This document shows, one piece after another, positions 45,086 through 53,707 of a DNA stretch of 56,820 nucleotides. Position numbers and translations under genes: made by a program. The stretch spans positions 1-56,820 of the forward strand of contig JBBQKF010000009.1 of NCBI GenBank assembly GCA_038326615.1, read 5' to 3'. The notes under the pieces were generated by a model, which ran no database searches, was not told the origin of the DNA, and saw nothing but the letters and a program-made list of their open reading frames with translations. The stretch comes from JBBQKF01 sp038326615. Its GTDB lineage: Bacteria; Bacillota; Clostridia; Saccharofermentanales; UBA5734. Every line of letters begins with the position of its first letter. The stretch's first letter is position 1.

Positions 45086-47827
45086 CTACTTCTTGCTTTT
45101 TAATAAAACTCTTCTTATTAATTTATATAATTCGCCAACTACAAACGGTATAAGGGCAAATCCGACAACGACTCCCCAATCGGAAATTGAAAGAGCATTT
45201 GTTGAAAAAATCGGCTGAAGGAATGGCACATATACAACGATTAGGACTAGTACAACTGAAAGTAGTGAAGCACTTGTTAGGTAGCGGTTGCTGAAGAATC
45301 CAAGTTTAAATACTGAGGCATGTTCAGATCTGCAACTGAATGCACGAAGTAACTCTGCACAAATTAATGCAACAAAGGCAAATGTTCTTGCATGCATTGA
45401 AGGTTCGCCTCCAGAATCAGGATACAAATATCTTCCAACCTGGAAAGCTCCGAATACTGCGATAAATATTGCTGCACTTTGGACTAGGATTGAATAAATC
45501 ATAGGACGATTTATGATTGATTCTTTTGAACTTCTTGGCTTTTCGTCCATTATATCTTTTTCGCCTTTTTCTCTTCCAAGAGCAAGTGCCGGAAAACTAT
45601 CTGTCACAAGGTTTAGCCACAAAAGCTGAATTGGAAGTAATGGAGAAAACTTAGGCCCGAGTAAAATGCTTGTTATAAAGATTACAAGGATTTCTCCAAC
45701 ATTACACGATAAAAGGAATCCGACAAATTTACGGATATTGCTGTAAATAATACGGCCTTCGCGGACAGCTGCAACAATCGTTGCAAAATTATCGTCCGTA
45801 AGTATCATATTTGCAGTACCTTTGGCAACTTCAGTTCCAGTAATACCCATGGCAACTCCGATGTCTGCCCGCTTAAGAGCCATCGCATCATTAACGCCGT
45901 CTCCTGTCATCGAAGCAATATGTCCATTTTGACGAAGTGCTGTAACAATACGAACCTTGTGATCAGGAGAGACTCTAGCATATACAGAAGTAATTTCGAC
46001 AACCTTTAGAAGCTCTTCATCTGATATCTGATCAAGCTCAGGGCCAGTCATTACTCCAGATCCTTCTTTCATTAGCCCGAGATTCTTTGCTATTGCTACT
46101 GCGGTATCTTTATAGTCTCCTGTTATCATTACGGCACGAATCCCTGCTTTAGTACAGAGTGCAATTGCATCACGAGCCTCTGGTCGTTCAGGATCAATCA
46201 TTCCCATAAGGCCGACAAAAGTCATACTCTTCTCAGCTTCAAACGAAATTTCGCTTGAATTTTCTTTAAAGGCAAAAGCGAGTACACGAAGAGCTGCGCT
46301 GGCAAGCTCATGGTTATTTTTAAGGACTGTTGCTCTTAATTCAGGTGTAAGAGGAATGATTCCTTTTGCAGTAAAAATGCTTTCGCAATTAGACAAAATA
46401 ACATCCGGACCACCCTTTGTGTAAGATGTTGTTACGCCTTCCTCGTGAATTCCTTCGTGGAATGTAGTCATCATTTTGCGCTCAGAGTCAAAGGGAAGAT
46501 CGTTTGTTCTTGGATGGACTTCAGACATTTCTTCAGAAGAAATTCCTAATTTCTCAGAACCAACAACCATAGCCGCCTCCGTCGGATCTCCAATTATACT
46601 GTACATGTCGCCTTCACCCTTAACAAGCTTTGCGTCATTACATAATGCGCCTATATGAAATAGTCTGTAAAGTGGGCTTTCAATATCAATTTGTCCTATA
46701 GTTTTGCCATCTGCATCAAGTATTTCACCTTTTGGTCCATACCCTTGTCCTGTCAACTGGTACACAGAATTGTTAGCCCAAGCTCTTGTTACTGTCATTT
46801 CATTTTGAGTAAGTGTACCAGTTTTATCTGAACATATAACATCAACCGAACCTAGAGTTTCTACTGCAAGTAGTTGTTTCATGATAGCGTGTTTGTCCGC
46901 CATTCTTCGCATCCCAAGAGCAAGAACAATAGTAACAACAGCTGGTAGGCCTTCAGGAATTGCGGCAACTGCAAGGCTTACTGCGGTCATAAACACATCG
47001 ATTATTTTACCTCCCATAATAACGCCATGTGCAAAGACAACGGCACACACTATAAGACATATAATCCCAAGCCATTTTCCGAGTTCGTTAAGGTTTCTTT
47101 GAAGTGGAGTAGGTTCTTCCTTAATATCCTGTAAACGATTAGCAATTGAGCCAATCTCGGTTGCATGCCCAGTTGAAATAACCATTCCTTTTCCTCTGCC
47201 ATAAGTGATTGCTGTACTCATAAAGCACATGTTAACACGATCGCCAAGGGAAACATCATTGTTGATAATAATGCTATGAGATTTTTCTACAGGCACCGAT
47301 TCACCAGTTAAAGATGCTTCTTCTGCTTTTAAAGAAGAGCTTTCGATAAGTCGCAAGTCTGCAGGTACAATATCTCCGGCTTCAAGAATACATACATCGC
47401 CCGGTACAATCTCACTTGCTGGTATAATAATCAACTTATTGTTTCTAATAACCTTTGCGTTAGGAGCAGACATTTTCTGTAATGCTTCGATAGCCTTTTC
47501 TGCCTTACCTTCTTGTGCAATACCTAAAATTGCATTAACTATGACGATTGCAATAATAACAATTGAGTCAATCCATTCTCCAAGCAATCCAGAAACTACA
47601 CTTGCAATAATAAGAATTATTACCATAAAATCTTTAAATTGATCAAAAATCCTCTCAAATATTGACTTCTTCTTCTTTTCCTTAAGGACATTTGCGCCGA
47701 AAATCTCTCTTTTTGATATAACTTCATCATCAGTCAATCCTTTTGAGGGGTCGACTTTAATTTGCGTGAGAAATGTGCTCAAATCACCTTTATAAATATC
47801 TTTGTTTGAATTTTCTTTTACAATCAT
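45086..47827 (-). CDS. Calcium-transporting P-type ATPase (P2 type)
   Basis: The 913-residue protein starts at ATG 47827, placed by AGAGGA eight bases before it rather than at the ATG at 47854. It has the N-terminal cation-ATPase domain, the TGES actuator loop (EEASLTGESVPVEKS), membrane motif PEGLP, the phosphorylation motif DKTGTLT, the nucleotide-site KGGPD and the hinge TGDGVNDAMALKRADIGVAMG. The C-terminal transmembrane bundle contains NLVTDSFPALALG (the Asp is a usual Ca2+ ligand). It is near full length for SERCA/PMCA-like bacterial pumps and should export Ca2+ with ATP. The C-terminus ends KSKK just before the triplet repeat. It looks monocistronic. Confidence 0.93.
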   Translation of the reverse strand: MIVKENSNKDIYKGDLSTFLTQIKVDPSKGLTDDEVISKREIFGANVLKEKKKKSIFERIFDQFKDFMVIILIIASVVSGLLGEWIDSIVIIAIVIVNAILGIAQEGKAEKAIEALQKMSAPNAKVIRNNKLIIIPASEIVPGDVCILEAGDIVPADLRLIESSSLKAEEASLTGESVPVEKSHSIIINNDVSLGDRVNMCFMSTAITYGRGKGMVISTGHATEIGSIANRLQDIKEEPTPLQRNLNELGKWLGIICLIVCAVVFAHGVIMGGKIIDVFMTAVSLAVAAIPEGLPAVVTIVLALGMRRMADKHAIMKQLLAVETLGSVDVICSDKTGTLTQNEMTVTRAWANNSVYQLTGQGYGPKGEILDADGKTIGQIDIESPLYRLFHIGALCNDAKLVKGEGDMYSIIGDPTEAAMVVGSEKLGISSEEMSEVHPRTNDLPFDSERKMMTTFHEGIHEEGVTTSYTKGGPDVILSNCESIFTAKGIIPLTPELRATVLKNNHELASAALRVLAFAFKENSSEISFEAEKSMTFVGLMGMIDPERPEARDAIALCTKAGIRAVMITGDYKDTAVAIAKNLGLMKEGSGVMTGPELDQISDEELLKVVEITSVYARVSPDHKVRIVTALRQNGHIASMTGDGVNDAMALKRADIGVAMGITGTEVAKGTANMILTDDNFATIVAAVREGRIIYSNIRKFVGFLLSCNVGEILVIFITSILLGPKFSPLLPIQLLWLNLVTDSFPALALGREKGEKDIMDEKPRSSKESIINRPMIYSILVQSAAIFIAVFGAFQVGRYLYPDSGGEPSMHARTFAFVALICAELLRAFSCRSEHASVFKLGFFSNRYLTSASLLSVVLVLIVVYVPFLQPIFSTNALSISDWGVVVGFALIPFVVGELYKLIRRVLLKSKK

Positions 47828-47936
47828 TACCCAATTCCTCTTTCCTTTTTTCATTCAAATAAATTTAAAACTTTTATTTTATCGGCAACTACTTATCATT
47901 TTTTCATTCAAATATGAATCTTGTTGCACAAATTAT

Positions 47937-48155
47937 TTATATAATGTTTTCTTTCGCTGTCATCTCCTGAACAAATAGGGAAAATATAAAATTAGGGCTT
48001 TGACCATAAAGCCCGGAATCATCCTCCGAAAAGTTTCTACCGACGTTTGAATGGTAAAATATATGCAACGCTTTATCTTCCTCAGTATTATATTTCTCTT
48101 CTATTTTTCGTATTATATCCGGTAATATCAAAGCTCTTATAAGATAATGTCCCAT
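47937..48155 (-). CDS. Small conserved-type protein, third gene of the DUF3990 cassette
   Basis: A 72-residue protein starting at ATG after GGAGGTG, 16 bp behind the DUF3990 gene. Its pattern (LPDIIRKIEEKYNTEEDKAL, HIFYHS, SGLYGQSPNFIFSLFVQE) recalls small proteins of about 70 residues found with DUF3990 and DUF3791 genes in gut Firmicutes. No domain is recognised with certainty. It is helical, without membrane segment or signal. It may be an antitoxin or accessory factor. Confidence 0.6.
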   Translation of the reverse strand: MGHYLIRALILPDIIRKIEEKYNTEEDKALHIFYHSNVGRNFSEDDSGLYGQSPNFIFSLFVQEMTAKENII

Positions 48156-48171
48156 TGTAATTCACCTCCAC

Positions 48172-48666
48172 TTAAACGATTTTACTGGATACAAATTTAA
48201 TATATTCTAATGATTTTTCTGAGTTAAAGCAAATCTGATTATTAATTTTTTGGAATTTTAATCGTTCCAGTGCATCCTCTTTACGCATTACACCATTCAT
48301 CACAAAAGAAATTGTTTCACCGACATTATCGTTTGCAATGTTTCCTATTACTACATCGTAGTCATGTTGGAATTTCAAATTGGATCGGCATGAAATAACA
48401 AATTCCAGCCAATCAAGTAACGGATTTTCAAATGTTTTTATAGTTAGTTTTTCTTTTGCTGATAATTCATCAAATTCATATATGTTTAGGACAGCCCGCA
48501 ATCCAGTTATATTTTTGTCTGCAAAAACCATCTTCCTTCGAGCCCACCTTATTGCTTGTTCCTCAATATCTGTTGTGTAGAATCCAAACCCAAAATCTCT
48601 GCCAACTTCAGAAATAATAATTCCAGGGTTTTCGGCCTTCAAAAGAGAGCCGTGATATACTAACAT
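48172..48666 (-). CDS. DUF3990 protein, ADP-ribosyltransferase-like
   Basis: A 164-residue cytoplasmic protein starting MLVYHGSLLKAENPG, then RDFGFGFYTTDIEEQAIRWA and DYDVVIGNIANDNV, which is the DUF3990 pattern. I place this family near the H-Y-E type ADP-ribosyltransferases: H5 in YHGS and Y30 in GFYTT stand where those enzymes bind NAD. Its start overlaps the end of the DUF3791 gene by seven bases, indicating translational coupling, and a third small gene follows. This layout, small protein then enzyme, resembles a toxin-antitoxin or defence cassette. Enzyme activity and toxicity are inference. Confidence 0.75.
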   Translation of the reverse strand: MLVYHGSLLKAENPGIIISEVGRDFGFGFYTTDIEEQAIRWARRKMVFADKNITGLRAVLNIYEFDELSAKEKLTIKTFENPLLDWLEFVISCRSNLKFQHDYDVVIGNIANDNVGETISFVMNGVMRKEDALERLKFQKINNQICFNSEKSLEYIKFVSSKIV

Positions 48667-48860
48667 TTATATCCTCCTAGATAGTTGTCTATGAATTGCA
48701 TCATATATTCAAAACTCATTCCGTGCAAGTCCTCGTAATCTGAATCAATAAGATTGAATAAATTCGTTTTTTCGAAAAGCTCATATACATCCGCGCTGTT
48801 CATTTTTTTGTATTCTGCATAATTTTCAATACAAAATGCTTTAAAAGATAGCTTGCTCAA
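48660..48860 (-). CDS. DUF3791 protein, first gene of the DUF3990 cassette
   Basis: A 66-residue protein starting at TTG 48860, with AAGGAG ten bases upstream. The pattern FKAFCIENYAEYKKMNSADV, YELFEKTNLFNLID and the YEDLHGMSFEYMMQFIDNYL end is that of DUF3791, often encoded just before DUF3990. It overlaps the DUF3990 start by seven bases. By order it could be the neutralising partner of the enzyme. It lies 100 bp behind purF and may share its transcript. Confidence 0.72.
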   Translation of the reverse strand: MSKLSFKAFCIENYAEYKKMNSADVYELFEKTNLFNLIDSDYEDLHGMSFEYMMQFIDNYLGGYKC

Positions 48861-48960
48861 TATTTACACACTCCTTTTTTTAAAAATCCACACTACGAGC
48901 TTAAATCTATATAAAGAAATTGTCAATAAAATTTCAGAATAAATCATTGACCGCATGTCA

Positions 48961-50496
48961 TCAACATTTCTCCGTAAGTTCCATACTATCGTAATCGATT
49001 GGTGTCGGATAATCTCCAGTAAAGCAGGCATCGCAGAATTGCTTTGCTCCGTTACACTGAGCTGTTTTCCCTTTGCAATCAGTAGCACAGGCTCCATTGC
49101 AAGTAACTTCAGGATCAGAAAATCCAATCATTCGATGAAGGCTAGTCACTGATAAAAACCCAAGTGAATTAGCGCCGATCCTTTCGCAGATTTCAGGTAT
49201 TGAATGTTTGCTAGCTGTAAGTTGGTCAGAAGATGGAATATCTGTTCCAAAATAGCAAGGAAACAGGAACGGAGGGGAGCTTATTCTGACATGAACTTCT
49301 AAAGCTCCTGCTTTCTTTAGCATCTTAACAATTCTTGCAACAGTTGTTCCACGGACGATAGAATCATCAATCATAACAACACGTTTGCCCTTAACACTAC
49401 TTGCAAGAACGTTAAGTTTAATGCCAACACTTATTTCTCGCTGGCTTTGTTTAGGCTGTATAAATGTTCTGCCTACATAATTATTCTTGACAAATCCCTT
49501 TGCATATGGAATACATGACTCCATTGAATATCCAAGTGCTGCATCAATCCCTGAATCTGGAACCCCAATTACAATATCCGCTTCGACAGGATGTTGCCTG
49601 TATAAAAGCCGTCCGGCTTCAAGCCTTGCTTCGTAAACACTAATTCCATCAATTACGCTGTCTGGTCTTGCAAAATAAATGTATTCAAAAATACACTTCC
49701 TATTAATACCAGAGCAATGATCAGTAAAAGTACGCAATCCGTATTTATCAACAATCACAATTTCCCCTGGCTCAACATCCCTTATAAATTCAGCTCCGAT
49801 TGCATCCAGTGCGCAGCTTTCTGATGAAAAAACAATTGCACCGCCGCTCATTTTGCCGAAACACAAAGGTCGATACCCAAGAGGATCTCTGACTGCAATG
49901 ATTTTCTTAGGACTCATAACCAATAACGAATATGATCCCTCAAGTCGTAACATTGCCTTCTTTACCGCCTCTTCAACATTTGGTGTGTGTATTCGCTCCC
50001 TAGCGATAAGGTATGCAATTATTTCTGAATCTATGGTTGTTTGAAATATAGCACCATTAGATTCAAGTTCTTTGCGAAGTTTTGCTGTATTAGTTAAATT
50101 TCCATTATGAACAATGGAAAGAGATCCTTTAACATACTTAATTACAAGAGGTTGCGCATTTTCTCTTACACTACTGCCAGTTGTAGAATATCGTACATGG
50201 CCTATCGAAATTTGCCCGTGTAATTTATCAAAAACAGAATCGTTGAAAACTTCACTTACCAGCCCCATGTCCTTGTGAAAAAAAACATCACCGTTATTGC
50301 TAACAGCAATCCCGCAACTTTCCTGTCCGCGGTGCTGTAAAGAAAATAGTCCGTAATAAGTAAGCCTTGCACAATCAAGATCCTGCGAAATTGTTCCGTA
50401 CGTTTCACCTTCTTTAGGCATCATACCATAATCATAAATACCGAAAACTCCACATTCTTCAGAAGGTTTGTCAAATTCTTCGTTTCTTTGTTCCAT
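48961..50496 (-). CDS. purF: Amidophosphoribosyltransferase
   Basis: A 511-residue enzyme of the first purine step: PRPP plus glutamine to phosphoribosylamine. A short propeptide is expected to be cut before Cys15 (ECGVFGIYDYG), which becomes the N-terminal nucleophile of the glutaminase domain. GHVRYSTTG and the PRPP loop VVMIDDSIVRGTT are intact. Fe-S cluster cysteines of the Bacillus-type enzyme appear in NRKCIFEYIYFARPDS, FPCYFGTD and QFCDACFTGDYP. Between about 466 and 481 there is an additional Cys-rich stretch (TCNGACATDCKGKTAQC) that I do not know from standard enzymes. The start has AGAGGAA before ATG. No other purine genes are adjacent. Confidence 0.95.
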   Translation of the reverse strand: MEQRNEEFDKPSEECGVFGIYDYGMMPKEGETYGTISQDLDCARLTYYGLFSLQHRGQESCGIAVSNNGDVFFHKDMGLVSEVFNDSVFDKLHGQISIGHVRYSTTGSSVRENAQPLVIKYVKGSLSIVHNGNLTNTAKLRKELESNGAIFQTTIDSEIIAYLIARERIHTPNVEEAVKKAMLRLEGSYSLLVMSPKKIIAVRDPLGYRPLCFGKMSGGAIVFSSESCALDAIGAEFIRDVEPGEIVIVDKYGLRTFTDHCSGINRKCIFEYIYFARPDSVIDGISVYEARLEAGRLLYRQHPVEADIVIGVPDSGIDAALGYSMESCIPYAKGFVKNNYVGRTFIQPKQSQREISVGIKLNVLASSVKGKRVVMIDDSIVRGTTVARIVKMLKKAGALEVHVRISSPPFLFPCYFGTDIPSSDQLTASKHSIPEICERIGANSLGFLSVTSLHRMIGFSDPEVTCNGACATDCKGKTAQCNGAKQFCDACFTGDYPTPIDYDSMELTEKC

Positions 50497-50812
50497 TTAT
50501 TTCCTCTTTTTCTGTTCCAACTGGTCTGATTTATTACTATTTTATAACTTCCCAAATTATCATTATTTTATGTGCTATTCTCTCATTTCAAGTTATTTTA
50601 ATCTTTACCAAATATTTGGTTCGTAAATTATAGTTTTAATACACAATTTAATAATTCTAGTCGTTTTGTGTTCCTTAATTTAAAATAATCAAATGCTAAT
50701 TTCTAAAATTATTCTTTAATATTTCTATTTTTTTGTGTCATAAAATATTTTATATAGTCACTCATTAATGAATAGATAATGATGATTGCTAAATAGCTTC
50801 CCGATTTCATAG
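50497..50812. other. 316-bp AT-rich intergenic region upstream of purF
   Basis: Contains the purF ribosome site and presumably its promoter, but no convincing -35/-10 pair, riboswitch fold or open frame was seen. Confidence 0.4.
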
Positions 50813-52069
50813 CTAAGATATATTTTGAAATTTCTGTTTAATCCTGTCGATTGCTTTAACAGTGTTTTCGAGACTACCAAAAGAAGTTAATCTGAAGTAA
50901 CCTTCACCACTAGGGCCAAATCCACTACCTGGCGTTCCTACAACTTCAGCTTTCTCAATAAGGAAATCAAAAAATCCCCATGAAGTCATTCCATCGGGTG
51001 TTTTTAACCAAATATATGGCGCATTTACACCTCCATAAACTTCAAAGCCGCAGTCAATAAGCCCCTGACGTATGATTTGAGCGTTTTTCATGTAATAAGC
51101 TATGGTTTCTTTGATTTCTTTTTGGCCTTCTTCTGAATATGTTGCCTCGGCCCCACGCTGCGTAATATATGGCGTACCATTAAATTTAGTAGTCTGCCTT
51201 CTATTCCACATGCTATTAAGACTTACTCCATCTCTGACAAGTTCTTTTGGTATTACAGTATATGCACACCTTGTTCCTGTAAATCCAGCTGTCTTCGAAT
51301 AACTTCTAAATTCAATAGCACAAGTTTTCGCACCTGGTATTTCAAAAATACTATGCGGCAAATTTTCTGATATAAAAGCCTCATAAGCACTGTCATAAAG
51401 AATAATGCTGTTGTTTTTGTTAGCAAAATCAACCCATTTCTTCAAATCTTCAAATCCAATTGCGGTGCCGCTTGGATTATTAGGAAAACATAAATATATC
51501 AAATCAGGAATTTTATTTGAATCATCTTCAGATGGAAGTTGTGGCAAAAATCCGTTCTCTTTGACGCAAGGCATATATATAAGGTTAGTCCATTTTCCTT
51601 CGCTAATATCAAATTCACCAGCGCGCCCTATCATTGCATTTGTATCAACATAAACCGGGTAAACTGGGTCACATACTGCAACAATTGCTTCATTTGAAAA
51701 AAGTTCAGTAATATTTCCGCAATCACATTTAGAGCCATCACTGACAAATATTTCATCAAGTGCTATGGCAACATTGCGATTGGCATAATCATATTCAGAG
51801 ATTGCTTGCCTAAGAAAATCATACCCCTGTTCAGGCCCATAACCGCGAAAAGATGCGATACTGCCCATTTCGTCAACTGCCTTATGCATTGCTTCGATAA
51901 CCACTGCTGCAAGAGGTCTTGTAACATCTCCGATTCCAAGGCGAATAACCTGATTATCAGGATGTGTGGAAACATATTGCTGTACTCTTTTTGCTATATC
52001 TGAAAAAAGATAGCTGCCCGGTAATTTTACATAATTAGCATTCAAAATGGACTTTTTAGTCTGACTCAT
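50813..52069 (-). CDS. dapL: LL-diaminopimelate aminotransferase
   Basis: A 418-residue PLP enzyme that converts tetrahydrodipicolinate directly to LL-diaminopimelate with glutamate, the short lysine/peptidoglycan route found in some Clostridia, plants and Chlamydia. Hallmarks: YVKLPGSYLFSDIAKRVQQY at the start, RLGIGDVTRPL, FVSDGSKCDCGNITELF, the CFPNNPSGTAIG turn, and the PLP lysine in SYSKTAGFTGTRCAYTVIP. It lies downstream of dapF (116-bp gap), the next enzyme of the path, so both form one biosynthetic unit. Confidence 0.95.
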   Translation of the reverse strand: MSQTKKSILNANYVKLPGSYLFSDIAKRVQQYVSTHPDNQVIRLGIGDVTRPLAAVVIEAMHKAVDEMGSIASFRGYGPEQGYDFLRQAISEYDYANRNVAIALDEIFVSDGSKCDCGNITELFSNEAIVAVCDPVYPVYVDTNAMIGRAGEFDISEGKWTNLIYMPCVKENGFLPQLPSEDDSNKIPDLIYLCFPNNPSGTAIGFEDLKKWVDFANKNNSIILYDSAYEAFISENLPHSIFEIPGAKTCAIEFRSYSKTAGFTGTRCAYTVIPKELVRDGVSLNSMWNRRQTTKFNGTPYITQRGAEATYSEEGQKEIKETIAYYMKNAQIIRQGLIDCGFEVYGGVNAPYIWLKTPDGMTSWGFFDFLIEKAEVVGTPGSGFGPSGEGYFRLTSFGSLENTVKAIDRIKQKFQNIS

Positions 52070-52185
52070 TTAAACCTCCAATAATTTCACTTATTCTCAA
52101 GCGAATTTAATATTAATCAAGGTTTAATTTTATCATAAAAAGCAAGGTATAAGCAATTAATTTCACTTGTGCATATACATTAAAA

Positions 52186-53061
52186 TTAGAGCTGCGATAA
52201 ATCAATATATCCGTGAAAAACCTTCTTTGCAGGACCTGTCATAAATACAGTGTCTTTTAATTCGTTCCAGGAAATCAAAAGTTCGCCTCCGGTAAGAATT
52301 ACTTTCACATCTCTGTCGGTTTTATTATTAAGAACGCACGCAACAACGCTTGCACATGCACCGGTTCCGCATGCTAAAGTTTCACCAGAACCTCTCTCCC
52401 ACACACGCATTCTAATCGTCCCTCTATCAATAACTTGAACAAATTCAACATTAATTCCATCAGGGAAAATTGGCATGTTTTCAATTTTTCTTCCGATTGC
52501 TTCTACCTGAGTATTCAAAACGTCATCAACAAAAATTATTGCATGGGGATTTCCCATTGACACACAAGTAATATCATAACTTGCGCCATCTGCTTCCACT
52601 GGTTGCGACACAATGAACCCCTGGTTTTGTTCATTTTGAGTATTATGTCGACTTTCCCAAATAACGGGAATTAATTCTGGTATAAGGATTGGCGCGCCCA
52701 TATCAACAGTTATGTCATGAAGCTGGCCATTTTTTAGATTAAGCTTTAAATTTTTTACGCCACTCAACGTTTCAATTTTTACCTTGATATCCTCAATACA
52801 TCCTTGGTCAAATAGATATTTGGCAACACATCTAATGGCATTGCCGCACATTTTCCCGCGTGACCCGTCAGCATTGTACATATCCATCTTGCAATCAGCA
52901 ATTTTTGAAGGCAAAATCAAAACAATTCCGTCGCCCCCAATGCCAAAGTGACGGTCGCTTAACTTTATTGCTAAATCTTCTGGGTCATCAATTGATTCGC
53001 TAAGACAATCAAAATAGATGTAATCATTACCTATCCCATGCATTTTATAAAATTTAAGCAT
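52186..53061 (-). CDS. dapF: Diaminopimelate epimerase
   Basis: A 291-residue enzyme that turns LL- into meso-diaminopimelate for lysine and wall synthesis. The two catalytic cysteines are in MCGNAIRCVAKYLF and ETLACGTGACASVVA; the opening KMHGIGNDYIYFD is typical. I choose ATG 53061 because AAGGG is nine bases before it; the ATG at 53067 is too close to that site. It starts 19 bp behind the ANTAR gene and precedes dapL. Confidence 0.95.
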   Translation of the reverse strand: MLKFYKMHGIGNDYIYFDCLSESIDDPEDLAIKLSDRHFGIGGDGIVLILPSKIADCKMDMYNADGSRGKMCGNAIRCVAKYLFDQGCIEDIKVKIETLSGVKNLKLNLKNGQLHDITVDMGAPILIPELIPVIWESRHNTQNEQNQGFIVSQPVEADGASYDITCVSMGNPHAIIFVDDVLNTQVEAIGRKIENMPIFPDGINVEFVQVIDRGTIRMRVWERGSGETLACGTGACASVVACVLNNKTDRDVKVILTGGELLISWNELKDTVFMTGPAKKVFHGYIDLSQL

Positions 53062-53080
53062 CTTCATTCACCCTTTTTCT

Positions 53081-53659
53081 CTACCAGCCCTCGACGACTG
53101 ATCTTGCTGTATCTATCAACTTGCTGCCATTATCCATACTCCGTTTTTGCAAAAAACGGTGTGCCTGTTCCTCTGTCATATTATTACGCTCCATTAAAAC
53201 ACTTTTTGCGGCATCAATGAGCCTTTTATCTTCTGGTGAACGGCCAGGTTTTTCTAACTGCTTTCCTTCATTTTCTTTCTCAATTCCTTGTCGTATCAGA
53301 GGATTAAGTTCTCTGGTTGCTAAAAGCATATTAACTGAATCAAGAAGGTCTGATTTCTTAAGCGGTAACATCAGGGAAAATATTCCCCCCTGTCCTTGAT
53401 TCATTATAGAATCATTTGAATGTGTAAGCATTAAAAAATCATATTCTAAAGAAAGCTGTTCCGCTAAAAACTCGGTTGTCATATCATGGAATTTGTTTGC
53501 ACAAATTATAACGCCACCGCCTGTGAGTCTCCTAGTGAGACTTAATACCTGAGCACCAGAAGTGCACACACCCGCGACGCTAAATCCATTAAATGTAAGA
53601 ATAGTCCTGATTTTTTGGGCAGCAGGGTGATCTGTAAATGCAACAATGATATTTCTCAT
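53081..53659 (-). CDS. ANTAR-domain RNA-binding antiterminator
   Basis: A 192-residue protein with a receiver-like N-terminal domain (about 1-120) that lacks the usual phosphoryl Asp (GGVIICANKFHD), so it is probably not a classical phosphorelay target. A coiled linker is followed by an ANTAR three-helix domain (about 132-190; KRLIDAAKSVLMERNNMTEE, QAHRFLQKRSMDNGSKLIDT). ANTAR domains bind twin RNA hairpins with hexaloops having A1 and G4 and prevent termination. It lies 48 bp behind glnA, whose leader shows such hairpins. Signal input is unknown; regulation of glnA by nitrogen state is a reasonable guess. Confidence 0.88.
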   Translation of the reverse strand: MRNIIVAFTDHPAAQKIRTILTFNGFSVAGVCTSGAQVLSLTRRLTGGGVIICANKFHDMTTEFLAEQLSLEYDFLMLTHSNDSIMNQGQGGIFSLMLPLKKSDLLDSVNMLLATRELNPLIRQGIEKENEGKQLEKPGRSPEDKRLIDAAKSVLMERNNMTEEQAHRFLQKRSMDNGSKLIDTARSVVEGW

Positions 53660-53707
53660 TGATAACCCTCCTGATTCGTGGGGGAAATTAATATTCTCCC
53701 TGATAAA

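Noticed and set aside
50295..50325. Third copy of the TTGCTAACAGCAA palindrome
   Set aside because: It lies within purF and encodes conserved residues (GIAVSNN), so it is explained by the protein sequence.
53081..53659. ANTAR protein as a normal two-component response regulator
   Set aside because: The receiver-like domain lacks the phosphoryl Asp (ICANKF at that place) and no histidine kinase gene is adjacent.
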